A stretch of DNA of 16,387 nucleotides, taken from assembly GCA_030692905.1 (NCBI GenBank), contig JAUYBT010000210.1:1-16387 (forward strand). The letters run 5' to 3'. Each line of letters starts with the position of its first letter. Position 1 is the first letter of the stretch. Shown piece by piece: positions 1-6,844 of the stretch. The position numbers and the translations under genes are program-made. Source of the DNA: Bacteroidales bacterium. Its GTDB lineage: Bacteria; Bacteroidota; Bacteroidia; Bacteroidales; VadinHA17. The notes beneath the pieces are model-generated. The model ran no database searches, was not told the origin of the DNA, and saw only the letters and a list, made by a program, of their open reading frames with translations.

Positions 1-1453
1 CAGGTATGCACAGGGAGGTATCGCTGCAGTATTCAGCGAACCCGATAATTTTGAGAAACATATAAAGGACACCTTAATTGCTGGCGATGGCTTTTGCAAC
101 GAAGAAGTGGTCAGGATGGTTGTGGAGGAAGCCCCTGGCAGGATAAAAGATCTGATTGAACTAGGCGTATCATTTGACCGGAAAGAAGATGGGAGCTACG
201 ATCTTGCAAAGGAGGGTGGGCACACAGAATACAGGATCCTTCACCATAAAGACAAAACCGGGGAGGTGATCCAGAAAACTTTGGTAGACCAGGTCAGAAA
301 AGATCCTAATATTGATATTTTTGAACAACATTTTGCTATTGAGATACTTACACAGCATCATCTTGGAGATGTTTTGAAAAAGAACTATCCTGATATCAAA
401 TGTTTTGGGGCTTATGTTGCAGATCTTGTTAACCAGAAAGTTATTTCCTTCCTTTCAAGAATAACAGTAATTGCCACAGGAGGAATGGGGAATGTTTACC
501 TGACAACAACCAATCCTGAAATCGCTACCGGCGATGGTGTAGCAATGGTTTACAGAGCCAAGGGAACAATTGAAAACATGGAGTTCGTTCAGTTTCATCC
601 CACTTCATTGTGGGATCCGAATATCAGGCCATCCTTTCTCATCACGGAAGCTTTGCGCGGATATGGTGCTGTTCTGAAAAATATGGCAGGTGAAAGATTT
701 ATGAACAGATATGATAGTCGCGGATCACTCGCCCCAAGGGATATCGTCGCAAGAGCGATCGACAATGAGATGAAAATATGGGGCGATGATCATGTATGGC
801 TCGATTGCACCCATCTGGAACCCGAAGGGCTGAAGGACCATTTCCCGAATGTTTATGAGCATTGTATTGCACGCGGCATAGATATCACAAAAGACATGAT
901 ACCGGTTGTTCCGGCTGCTCATTACTCATGCGGAGGTATTAAAGTTGATCCGGATGGTCAGAGCAACATAAACAGACTTTATGCTCTTGGCGAAGCATCT
1001 TCTACAGGGTTGCACGGAGCAAACAGACTAGCCTCCAATTCACTGATTGAAGCTGCGGTATATGCTCACAGGGCAGCAATCCATTCCGGCAGCCGTCTTA
1101 AGGATCTGGCATTCGAGGATAGGATACCCAACTGGGACTATAAAGGAACGACTCACCTCGAGGAGATGATCCTTGTTACCCAGAATTACAAGGAAGTACA
1201 AATGATAATGAGTAATTATGTCGGGATAGTAAGATCAGACCTTCGCCTTGAAAGAGCATTGATCCGTCTGGAAATAATTTACAAAGAGACTGAAAGCCTT
1301 TATAAACGATCACTGATATCCAAAAAGATCTGTGAATTGAGAAACCTTATTAATGTCGGATATCTTATTATCAAAATGGCCAAGAACAGGCAGGAGAGCA
1401 TAGGCCTTCATTACTCCATCGACCATCCGAAAAGAGCCTCTTCGGAATTCTGA
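1..1453 (+). CDS. nadB: L-aspartate oxidase, 3' part (5' end outside window)
   Basis: FAD enzyme that oxidises L-aspartate to iminoaspartate, the first step of de novo NAD synthesis; in anaerobes fumarate can replace oxygen as acceptor. The reading frame is open from base 2, so 483 residues are present and about 45-50 N-terminal residues (the dinucleotide-binding motif) are missing compared with the usual ~530. Visible in order: the flavin-domain motif AQGGIAAV at the very start, a FHPTSLW segment near base 590, the block HYSCGGIKVD near 920, GANRLASNSLIEA near 1016-1054 with the active-site Arg, and a helical C-terminal domain ending at the TGA at 1451. ASNSLIEA and HYSCGGI favour NadB over the related SdhA/FrdA, which is encoded separately at 9034-10953. 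A CPBP-family gene follows after 14 bases, so the two are probably co-transcribed. The first ATG inside the window (107) is internal, not the start. Confidence 0.93.
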   Translation, partial: RYAQGGIAAVFSEPDNFEKHIKDTLIAGDGFCNEEVVRMVVEEAPGRIKDLIELGVSFDRKEDGSYDLAKEGGHTEYRILHHKDKTGEVIQKTLVDQVRKDPNIDIFEQHFAIEILTQHHLGDVLKKNYPDIKCFGAYVADLVNQKVISFLSRITVIATGGMGNVYLTTTNPEIATGDGVAMVYRAKGTIENMEFVQFHPTSLWDPNIRPSFLITEALRGYGAVLKNMAGERFMNRYDSRGSLAPRDIVARAIDNEMKIWGDDHVWLDCTHLEPEGLKDHFPNVYEHCIARGIDITKDMIPVVPAAHYSCGGIKVDPDGQSNINRLYALGEASSTGLHGANRLASNSLIEAAVYAHRAAIHSGSRLKDLAFEDRIPNWDYKGTTHLEEMILVTQNYKEVQMIMSNYVGIVRSDLRLERALIRLEIIYKETESLYKRSLISKKICELRNLINVGYLIIKMAKNRQESIGLHYSIDHPKRASSEF

Positions 1454-1467
1454 CTAATCTGTTAACT

Positions 1468-2421
1468 ATGAACCATCTTGAATCAACATTTGCAGGCAAA
1501 AACAACTTCTGGAGATATATTGTAATGATTGCCGCAGTTCTAATCGTATCCAACACTATCGGTGCTTTCCCGTTACTTATTGAATTGGTAATAAAATCGT
1601 TTTCAAATCCTGAAGTATTTTCCCTGCTTTCAGCAAATCCGAACGATTATAGTGTATTAGGTCTCGAACCGAATACATTGCTCATCATGTTGGTTTTTCC
1701 ATTTATTGCCGGATTAGCAGCTTTTATCTTGCTTGTTAAACCACTAAACAACCGGACGCTGAAAATTACTATAAACGGCACAAGGAAAATCAGATGGAAC
1801 AAGTTTTTTATCTCAGCATTGGTATGGCTCTTACTTTCTGCCGTATATTTATTCATGTATCTTAAACTTGATCCTGCAAACTTCGCCCTGAATAATAAGA
1901 GTGCTTCTCTTATTATCCTGTCAATAATATCTCTGTTGTTAATTCCATTTCAGGCAGTATTTGAAGAGGTTCTCTTCAGAGGATATCTTATGCAGGGTTT
2001 TGCAGCGATACTCAGAAACAGATGGTTCCCCCTGATAATGACCTCTGTTCTGTTCGGCCTTATGCATGCTTTCAATCCTGAGGTAAAGGAATTCGGCTTC
2101 CTTACTATGATGCCTCAGTATATTCTTTTCGGGCTGATTTTTGGAGTGATCACAATTCTTGATGACGGAATTGAAGCTGCCATGGGAGCGCACACTGCGA
2201 ATAACATATTTCTCTGCATAATGGTCACCAACAAATCCTCAGCTTTGCAGACTCCTGCCCTTTATGAGCAGCAGAACATTTATCCATGGACTGAATTCGC
2301 CGCACTTATTTTAATTGGGATTGTCTTCGTTATAATTCTGAAACTAATTTTTAAATGGAAAGGTTTTTCTTTGCTTTTTAGCGAAGTGGAAGTTGAAAAA
2401 GTTGTAAATCAGATTCCGTAA
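1468..2421 (+). CDS. CPBP-family intramembrane glutamic protease-like protein
   Basis: Predicted polytopic membrane protein of 317 residues in the CPBP (CAAX protease and bacteriocin-processing, formerly Abi) family. The motifs are intact: EEVLFRG (E166, E167, R171), FGLMH with H200 at the end of a helix, and HTANN (H242, N245/N246). These correspond to the conserved glutamates and histidines of the Rce1-type active site. At least six hydrophobic segments are visible, roughly at residues 18-43, 69-90, 113-132, 146-163, 187-206 and 215-230, with another near 275-297. The ATG lies 14 bases after the nadB stop, suggesting one transcript. The 3' end overlaps the converging dusB gene by 13 bases. 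The substrate is unknown; bacterial members have been linked to bacteriocin immunity, peptide processing and membrane-protein turnover, and nothing here selects among these. Confidence 0.85.
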   Translation: MNHLESTFAGKNNFWRYIVMIAAVLIVSNTIGAFPLLIELVIKSFSNPEVFSLLSANPNDYSVLGLEPNTLLIMLVFPFIAGLAAFILLVKPLNNRTLKITINGTRKIRWNKFFISALVWLLLSAVYLFMYLKLDPANFALNNKSASLIILSIISLLLIPFQAVFEEVLFRGYLMQGFAAILRNRWFPLIMTSVLFGLMHAFNPEVKEFGFLTMMPQYILFGLIFGVITILDDGIEAAMGAHTANNIFLCIMVTNKSSALQTPALYEQQNIYPWTEFAALILIGIVFVIILKLIFKWKGFSLLFSEVEVEKVVNQIP

Positions 2422-3422
2422 ACGGACGTTTTATCATCCGTTCTGAAGTCACCCCATTTTTGCCTTATCTCGTTAATGATGAATTTGATATCGTCAACCT
2501 CAGTTGCGGTGAGAAGCTTAAGGCGAGTCTCTTTAAAATGAGGTAATCCTTTGAAGTAATTTGAAAGATGGCGCCTCATTTCATATATGGCTCTTTTTCC
2601 CTCTTTGAATTCAAGCGATTTATCAAGATGAAGAAGGGCAAGGTCGGCTTTCTCATTTACTGACGGTTCTGGTAACAGCTCCCCTGTGTTCAGGTAATGC
2701 CGGATATCGCGAAAAATCCAGGGCCTGCCTACAGTTGCACGTCCGATCATAATGCCATCAACTCCATATTTGTCAAACATCTCCTTTGCTTTAACAGGCC
2801 CGTCAATATCACCATTACCAATAATAGGGATTTTCATCCTTTGATTATTCTTTACTGCACCTATAAGAGTCCAGTCGGCAACACCTTTATAAAACAGGGC
2901 CCTTGTCCTGCCATGTATTGTCAATGCTTTAATACCAACGTCCTGCAGACGCTCTGCCACTTCAATGATGTTTTTGCTGTTGTCATCCCATCCAAGCCTG
3001 GTTTTTACTGTAACAGGAAGTTTTACAGCTTTTATAATTGCTTCAGTCATTTCAAGCATCAGAGGAATATTTCTGAGCATACCCGCTCCGGCGCCCCTGT
3101 TGGCAATCTTTTTTATCGGGCAGCCGAAATTGATGTCGATCAATTCAGGTTTTGCCTCTTCTGCAATAAGAGCCGCCTCAACTATTGCATCTGTCAGATG
3201 TCCATAAAGTTGAATGCCGATTGGTCTTTCAAAATCATATATATCAAGCTTCCTGACACTTTTCTGGCCATCCCTTATCAGCCCGTCAGAGGAGATGAAC
3301 TCGGTGTACATAAAATCCGCTCCATTCATCTTGCACACCATCCTGAATGAAGGATCGGTAATGTCCTCCATAGGTGCCAGGAATAGAGGATAATCTCCCA
3401 AAGATATATTGGCTATTGTCAA
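2409..3422 (-). CDS. dusB: tRNA-dihydrouridine synthase, DusB type
   Basis: Flavoenzyme that reduces uridine to dihydrouridine in the D-loop of tRNA. The 337-residue product has a TIM-barrel start (LFLAPMEDITD, residues 13-23), the catalytic cysteine in INFGCP (C101), the FMN/substrate residues TVKTRLG (K140) and IHGRTR (H170), the phosphate-binding strands IIGNGDI (200-206) and GIMIGRATVGRPW (223-235), and the C-terminal helical domain. The start is a TTG at 3422-3420: no in-frame ATG lies upstream before a stop, and the first downstream ATG (M18) would remove the first barrel strand. With the TTG, the distance to APM is 18 residues, against 17 in E. coli DusB as I recall it. The gene converges on the CPBP gene at 1468 and diverges from the one at 3476. 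No other Dus enzyme is seen nearby. Confidence 0.92.
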   Translation of the reverse strand: MTIANISLGDYPLFLAPMEDITDPSFRMVCKMNGADFMYTEFISSDGLIRDGQKSVRKLDIYDFERPIGIQLYGHLTDAIVEAALIAEEAKPELIDINFGCPIKKIANRGAGAGMLRNIPLMLEMTEAIIKAVKLPVTVKTRLGWDDNSKNIIEVAERLQDVGIKALTIHGRTRALFYKGVADWTLIGAVKNNQRMKIPIIGNGDIDGPVKAKEMFDKYGVDGIMIGRATVGRPWIFRDIRHYLNTGELLPEPSVNEKADLALLHLDKSLEFKEGKRAIYEMRRHLSNYFKGLPHFKETRLKLLTATEVDDIKFIINEIRQKWGDFRTDDKTSVYGI

Positions 3423-3427
3423 TGGTG

Positions 3428-3458
3428 TTTTATTTATACAGGTTATTAAATAACTTTA
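3428..3458 (+). promoter_or_regulatory. Weak candidate promoter for the CPBP gene at 3476
   Basis: TAACTTTA at 3451-3458 differs from TAnnTTTG by one base and lies 19 bases after TTTT at 3428-3431, a poor TTTG match. If used, the leader is only about 11 bases. The divergent dusB promoter would overlap it in the 53-base gap. This is the best match I see, not a firm call. Confidence 0.18.
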
Positions 3459-3462
3459 GGTG

Positions 3463-3470
3463 CAAAATTA
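3463..3470 (-). promoter_or_regulatory. Candidate -7 element for dusB (TAATTTTG)
   Basis: Read on the minus strand, 3470-3463 is TAATTTTG, a perfect match to the Bacteroidota -7 consensus TAnnTTTG. It would start transcription near 3456 and leave a leader of about 34 bases before the TTG start. No good -33 TTTG is seen at the expected distance, so this rests on the -7 box alone. Confidence 0.33.
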
Positions 3471-3475
3471 ATAAA

Positions 3476-4435
3476 ATGGACGATAACCACAGCCATAACT
3501 CATTATATGGAAAAACACCTCTTTATCAGTTGTTTGTATCACTTCTGATAGTACTGGGTGCAGGTATCCTTCTGTTTATTGTTTTTCTTGTGGCAGGTAT
3601 ATTCATCTTCGATGCAGATTTAGAGGTACTTGAAAATCCATCTGTTGCAGTTGGCGAAAAGGACATTGCATTTCTAAGGTATATTTTGATTTCGCAGCAG
3701 ATCTCTTTCTTTATCGTTCCGGCAATAATAATACTGAATAAGTTGAAACCTGTTCATCAGACCGACCTGATGGATATGAAGATGCCACAAATAAATGAGG
3801 TTGTCCTTATTATTGTCCTTGCTTTTTGCATTTTCCCGATAACCAGCTTTACCGGAGAACTCAACTCAACGATACATCTTCCTGATTGGCTTTCCGGAGT
3901 GGGCCGATGGATGATAGAAAAAGAAGATAATGCAGCCCGTTTATTAGATACAATTATGACTCCGGATACTTTTTGGGCAATGATATTGAATGTATTGATG
4001 ATTGCTGTCTTGCCGGCAATAGGAGAGGAACTGATCTTCAGGGGGGTTTTTCAAAAAATTCTTTCTAACCTTTTCATGTCAGGTCATCTGGCAATATGGG
4101 TTACAGCATTTTTGTTCAGTGCAATTCATTTCCAGTTTTTTGGATTTGTGCCAAGATTTATTCTCGGACTGGTTTTTGGCTATCTCTTTTTTTGGAGCGG
4201 GACCTTATGGCTACCTGTAATTTCACATTTTGTAAATAATGCTGTTCCTGTGATAGGGGCCTGCATTTATGGATGGGATAAAGTAAATGCACCTTCGGAT
4301 ATTCCTTTATGGAAGCAGATGATTGTACTGCCACTTCCGGTTTTAATCAGTATTGTAATACTATTGTATTTCAGGAATAAAAGTAAGAAGGATGCAGAAT
4401 TAAGTATGAATCAATCTCAGCTTTTAAATAGCTGA
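3476..4435 (+). CDS. CPBP-family intramembrane glutamic protease-like protein (second copy)
   Basis: Polytopic membrane protein of 319 residues, second member of the CPBP family in this window. Conserved motifs: EELIFRG (E184, E185, R189), SAIHF (H218) and HFVNN (H251, N254/N255). Hydrophobic segments lie roughly at residues 19-45, 68-88, 106-123, 166-182, 205-221, 226-241, 243-262 and 282-299. I place the start at the ATG at 3476: the frame can be extended 34 codons upstream, but that stretch runs into the dusB coding region and lacks family character, while the chosen start gives the usual short hydrophilic N-terminus. The two CPBP proteins differ strongly outside the motifs, so they are not a recent duplication. 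It ends 24 bases before the stop of the converging hypothetical gene. Substrate unknown. Confidence 0.85.
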   Translation: MDDNHSHNSLYGKTPLYQLFVSLLIVLGAGILLFIVFLVAGIFIFDADLEVLENPSVAVGEKDIAFLRYILISQQISFFIVPAIIILNKLKPVHQTDLMDMKMPQINEVVLIIVLAFCIFPITSFTGELNSTIHLPDWLSGVGRWMIEKEDNAARLLDTIMTPDTFWAMILNVLMIAVLPAIGEELIFRGVFQKILSNLFMSGHLAIWVTAFLFSAIHFQFFGFVPRFILGLVFGYLFFWSGTLWLPVISHFVNNAVPVIGACIYGWDKVNAPSDIPLWKQMIVLPLPVLISIVILLYFRNKSKKDAELSMNQSQLLNS

Positions 4436-4459
4436 ATATGGCCAGATTTGATTTTGGTT

Positions 4460-5167
4460 TTATGAAGCTACTGTATTATTCAGTTCACTTTTCCTATAGA
4501 AATAAATGAGGCCATAATCTTCATTCAGAAGCTTTTTTCTCTCATCCGGAAGAGTGGTATGAGCTGTTTCAACCTCATTCCATAATTGAAGGATAATATC
4601 ATCAGCTTCTTTCCGCATACTGCTGTTTTTTTCAGTATAATCGCAGGTCTTTTTTGCGAGGATACTATGATAATTCAAGGCTTCAATGAAATTTTCAAAT
4701 CTGACTTTTACAACTGCAATTGTAGGATTTGTTATCGGACTGCCTCCCTTCCTGATCCTGAACTCTTCTCCTTCAATAATCCTTTTTCCCCAGCTAATAA
4801 GTTCATTTTCAGTATTCAGAGAGGGAACTGTCGATTCATCTTCTGCTAGTCCGTAATGAGCCCTGGTTTCGGCAGGCAGGTCACCACGGAATATTGCCAT
4901 ATTCATTACCCTGATAAAATGTGTCAGATATATCCTTGCCTTCCTCAGGATTTCATTATAGTCCTTGCTTTTCTTATTCTGTGATGACAGGGATTGACGA
5001 TACAACTTAATGCTGTACTCGAACTGGGGAAGAAACTTCTGCAGCCTTACAATTGTTTTTGAGGAAAATGCCAATTTATGAGGAGGAAGCTCTTTCCCCT
5101 TTTCAAGAGCAATCCTCATTGCCTTTATGCGGGCAGTGTCGGTATTGGGTAATCTTCTGTATGGCAT
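4460..5167 (-). CDS. Conserved hypothetical protein, 235 aa
   Basis: Not a family I can name; the N-terminal pattern MPYRRLPNTD resembles an uncharacterised protein I associate with Bacteroidota genomes. The product has no signal peptide and no membrane segment, so it is probably cytosolic. It is basic in its first 50 residues (YRRLPNTDTARIKAMR) and likely mostly helical. Around residues 80-100 there is a hydrophobic helix (YLTHFIRVMNMAIFRG), followed by an acidic linker (109-122) and a C-terminal half rich in charged helices with a single cysteine (C175). Start: ATG at 5167-5165; a TTG seven codons upstream would also be in frame but adds unrelated residues. The gene stands alone, converging on a CPBP gene and diverging from aminopeptidase P across an AT-rich gap. 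No function is proposed. Confidence 0.72.
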   Translation of the reverse strand: MPYRRLPNTDTARIKAMRIALEKGKELPPHKLAFSSKTIVRLQKFLPQFEYSIKLYRQSLSSQNKKSKDYNEILRKARIYLTHFIRVMNMAIFRGDLPAETRAHYGLAEDESTVPSLNTENELISWGKRIIEGEEFRIRKGGSPITNPTIAVVKVRFENFIEALNYHSILAKKTCDYTEKNSSMRKEADDIILQLWNEVETAHTTLPDERKKLLNEDYGLIYFYRKSELNNTVAS

Positions 5168-5202
5168 AGCTGTCCGGCGTGTTAACAAACTGTTAGTAAC
5201 TG

Positions 5203-5247
5203 ATGCGAATATAATATTTATTTGTTAATAACCAACAGCATTCGCAT
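5203..5247. repeat. 8-bp perfect inverted repeat, 29-bp spacer
   Basis: ATGCGAAT at 5203-5210 and its exact reverse complement ATTCGCAT at 5240-5247 lie 36 bases upstream of the hypothetical gene's ATG. The spacer is AT-rich and long for a hairpin. The pair could be two half-sites of an operator for the minus-strand gene. A chance match of this length is possible. Confidence 0.35.
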
Positions 5248-5270
5248 TTTAATATAATTGATTATTAAAA
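5247..5270. repeat. 8-bp AT-only inverted repeat, 8-bp spacer
   Basis: TTTTAATA at 5247-5254 and TATTAAAA at 5263-5270 are exact reverse complements around an 8-base spacer. The arms contain only A and T, so the signal is weak in DNA this AT-rich. It directly adjoins the GC-containing repeat ending at 5247. Confidence 0.25.
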
Positions 5271-5392
5271 TGTTCGAATTTTGAATTTCCGGTTTTGTAT
5301 TGTTGAAAACATTTTCACATAAATATTAATACGGAGAAGACTTGAAAGTGTTACAATTTCAAAAATTAAAACAATTAATTATTATTTAGCAG

Positions 5393-5425
5393 TTTTGGAA
5401 TATAGTCATATGAATAGTAATTTAG
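5393..5425 (+). promoter_or_regulatory. Candidate promoter for aminopeptidase P
   Basis: TTTTG at 5393-5397 is separated by 20 bases from TAATTTAG at 5418-5425, which matches the Bacteroidota -7 consensus TAnnTTTG at all fixed positions but one. The spacing falls in the 19-21 base range described for Bacteroides. Transcription would start near 5431, leaving a leader of about 28 bases. Confidence 0.4.
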
Positions 5426-5458
5426 TAAACTCTATTTAGTCATATAATAATTACGATT

Positions 5459-6844
5459 ATGTTTAAAAGTGAAGTATATATCAAAAGGAGAGAGGAACTC
5501 CATAAAAAAATGAAAACCGGACTGGCTCTGTTCATCGGTAATAGTGAAGCGCCAATGAATTATCCTGCTAATACTTATCATTTCAGGCAGGATAGTGATT
5601 TTCTCTATTTCTTCGGACTCGACATCCCGGGATTCGCCGGAGTGATGGATTTCGATTCAGGCAAAGACCGGATTTTCAGCAATGATTGCGACATGGGCAA
5701 CATTATATGGATAGGCCCTCAGCCGACAGTTAAAGAGCTTGCCTTTAAAAGCGGGGTTACAAATACCGCACCGCTGCCGAAACTTGAAGAGATTATTAAG
5801 GATGCTCTTTCAAAAAACAGAAAGATAAATTTTCTGCCTCCATACCGCGGAGAAACGAAGATGATACTTGGTTCGCTGCTGAAGGAAAACCCCTGCCAGA
5901 TGAAAACCCTTGCCTCAGTTGATCTGATTAAGGCAGTAATTTCAATGAGATCAATTAAAGAAAAAGTTGAGATTGAGGAGATTGAAAAGGCGGTGGATAT
6001 TGCATACGATATGCATGTTACCGCAATGAAAATGTGCAAGCAGGGTGTTAAGGAGCAGGATATATTCGGGACTATCGAAGGTATAGCACTTGCAAAAGGA
6101 GGAGGAACCTCATTCCCGATAATACTCAGTGTTAACGGACAGACTCTTCACAACCATGCACATGGAAATATCTTAAAAAAGGGCAGGATGATGGTCACTG
6201 ATGCAGGCGCGGAAACAAATCTGCACTATTCCTCTGATATTACGCGGACAACTCCGGTAGGAGGAAAATTCAGCCAGCAGCAAAAGGATATCTATGAGAT
6301 TGTTCTGAAAGCCAATACCGAAGCCATTAAAGCAACCCGGCCCGGCATATCCAACCGCGATCTGCATTTTATGGCATGCAAAATCATTGCATCGGGGATG
6401 AAAGAATTAGGATTGATGAAAGGCGATGTTGATGAGGCGGTTACAGCCGGCGCTCATGCACTCTTTATGCCTCACGGACTTGGCCACATGATGGGACTCG
6501 ATGTTCACGACATGGAAGCGCTTGGAGAAAATTTTATAGGATATAATGATGAAGTAAAACGCAGCGACCAGTTTGGACTGGCATTTCTGCGGTTTGCCAT
6601 GCCCTATAAACAAGGACATGTATTTACCGTTGAACCGGGATGTTATTTTATTCCGGAACTTATAGAAAAATGGAAAGCAGAGGGGAAATTCAGAGAATTC
6701 ATCAACTTCAGCAAAATTGATAGTTACATGTCAATCGGGGGAATACGTATCGAAGACGATGTCCTCATAACCGATAAAGGGCATAAGGTTTTGGGTAAAC
6801 CAATACCAAAAACTATAAAAGAGGTCGAATCAATTTGTGCCTGA
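5459..6844 (+). CDS. pepP: Xaa-Pro aminopeptidase (aminopeptidase P, M24B)
   Basis: Cytosolic di-metal peptidase that removes an N-terminal residue preceding proline. The 461 residues comprise an N-terminal creatinase-like domain (about 1-165, with YPANTYHFRQDSDFLYFFG at 35-53) and a C-terminal pita-bread domain. All five metal ligands are visible: D248 (TDAGAE), D260 (SSDITRT), H343 (GLGHMMG), E392 (VEPGCYF) and E432 (IRIEDD), plus the catalytic-site histidine cluster LHNHAHGN at 230-237. Length and order fit the family. The ATG at 5459 is the first in frame after the AT-rich gap and gives a normal N-terminus. There is no signal peptide. The last 15 bases overlap the end of the converging M28 peptidase gene, so no separate intrinsic terminator can lie between the two stops. 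Confidence 0.93.
   Translation: MFKSEVYIKRREELHKKMKTGLALFIGNSEAPMNYPANTYHFRQDSDFLYFFGLDIPGFAGVMDFDSGKDRIFSNDCDMGNIIWIGPQPTVKELAFKSGVTNTAPLPKLEEIIKDALSKNRKINFLPPYRGETKMILGSLLKENPCQMKTLASVDLIKAVISMRSIKEKVEIEEIEKAVDIAYDMHVTAMKMCKQGVKEQDIFGTIEGIALAKGGGTSFPIILSVNGQTLHNHAHGNILKKGRMMVTDAGAETNLHYSSDITRTTPVGGKFSQQQKDIYEIVLKANTEAIKATRPGISNRDLHFMACKIIASGMKELGLMKGDVDEAVTAGAHALFMPHGLGHMMGLDVHDMEALGENFIGYNDEVKRSDQFGLAFLRFAMPYKQGHVFTVEPGCYFIPELIEKWKAEGKFREFINFSKIDSYMSIGGIRIEDDVLITDKGHKVLGKPIPKTIKEVESICA

Larger units (their letters stand above)
5168..5458. other. AT-rich divergent intergenic region
   Basis: This stretch separates the start of the hypothetical gene from the start of aminopeptidase P. It contains no convincing reading frame. 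It holds two small inverted repeats (5203-5247 and 5247-5270) and a candidate promoter for the plus-strand gene (5393-5425), all listed separately. I found no good TAnnTTTG match on the minus strand for the hypothetical gene. Confidence 0.7.

Noticed and set aside
2697..3350. Long plus-strand open frame opposite dusB
   Set aside because: It is fully antisense to a gene with intact Dus motifs and its translation is rich in Cys, His and Phe with no recognisable domain; a shadow of the coding strand.
5271..5290. TTCGAATT resembling a tRNA T-loop
   Set aside because: No acceptor, D or anticodon stems can be formed around it; isolated AT-rich match.
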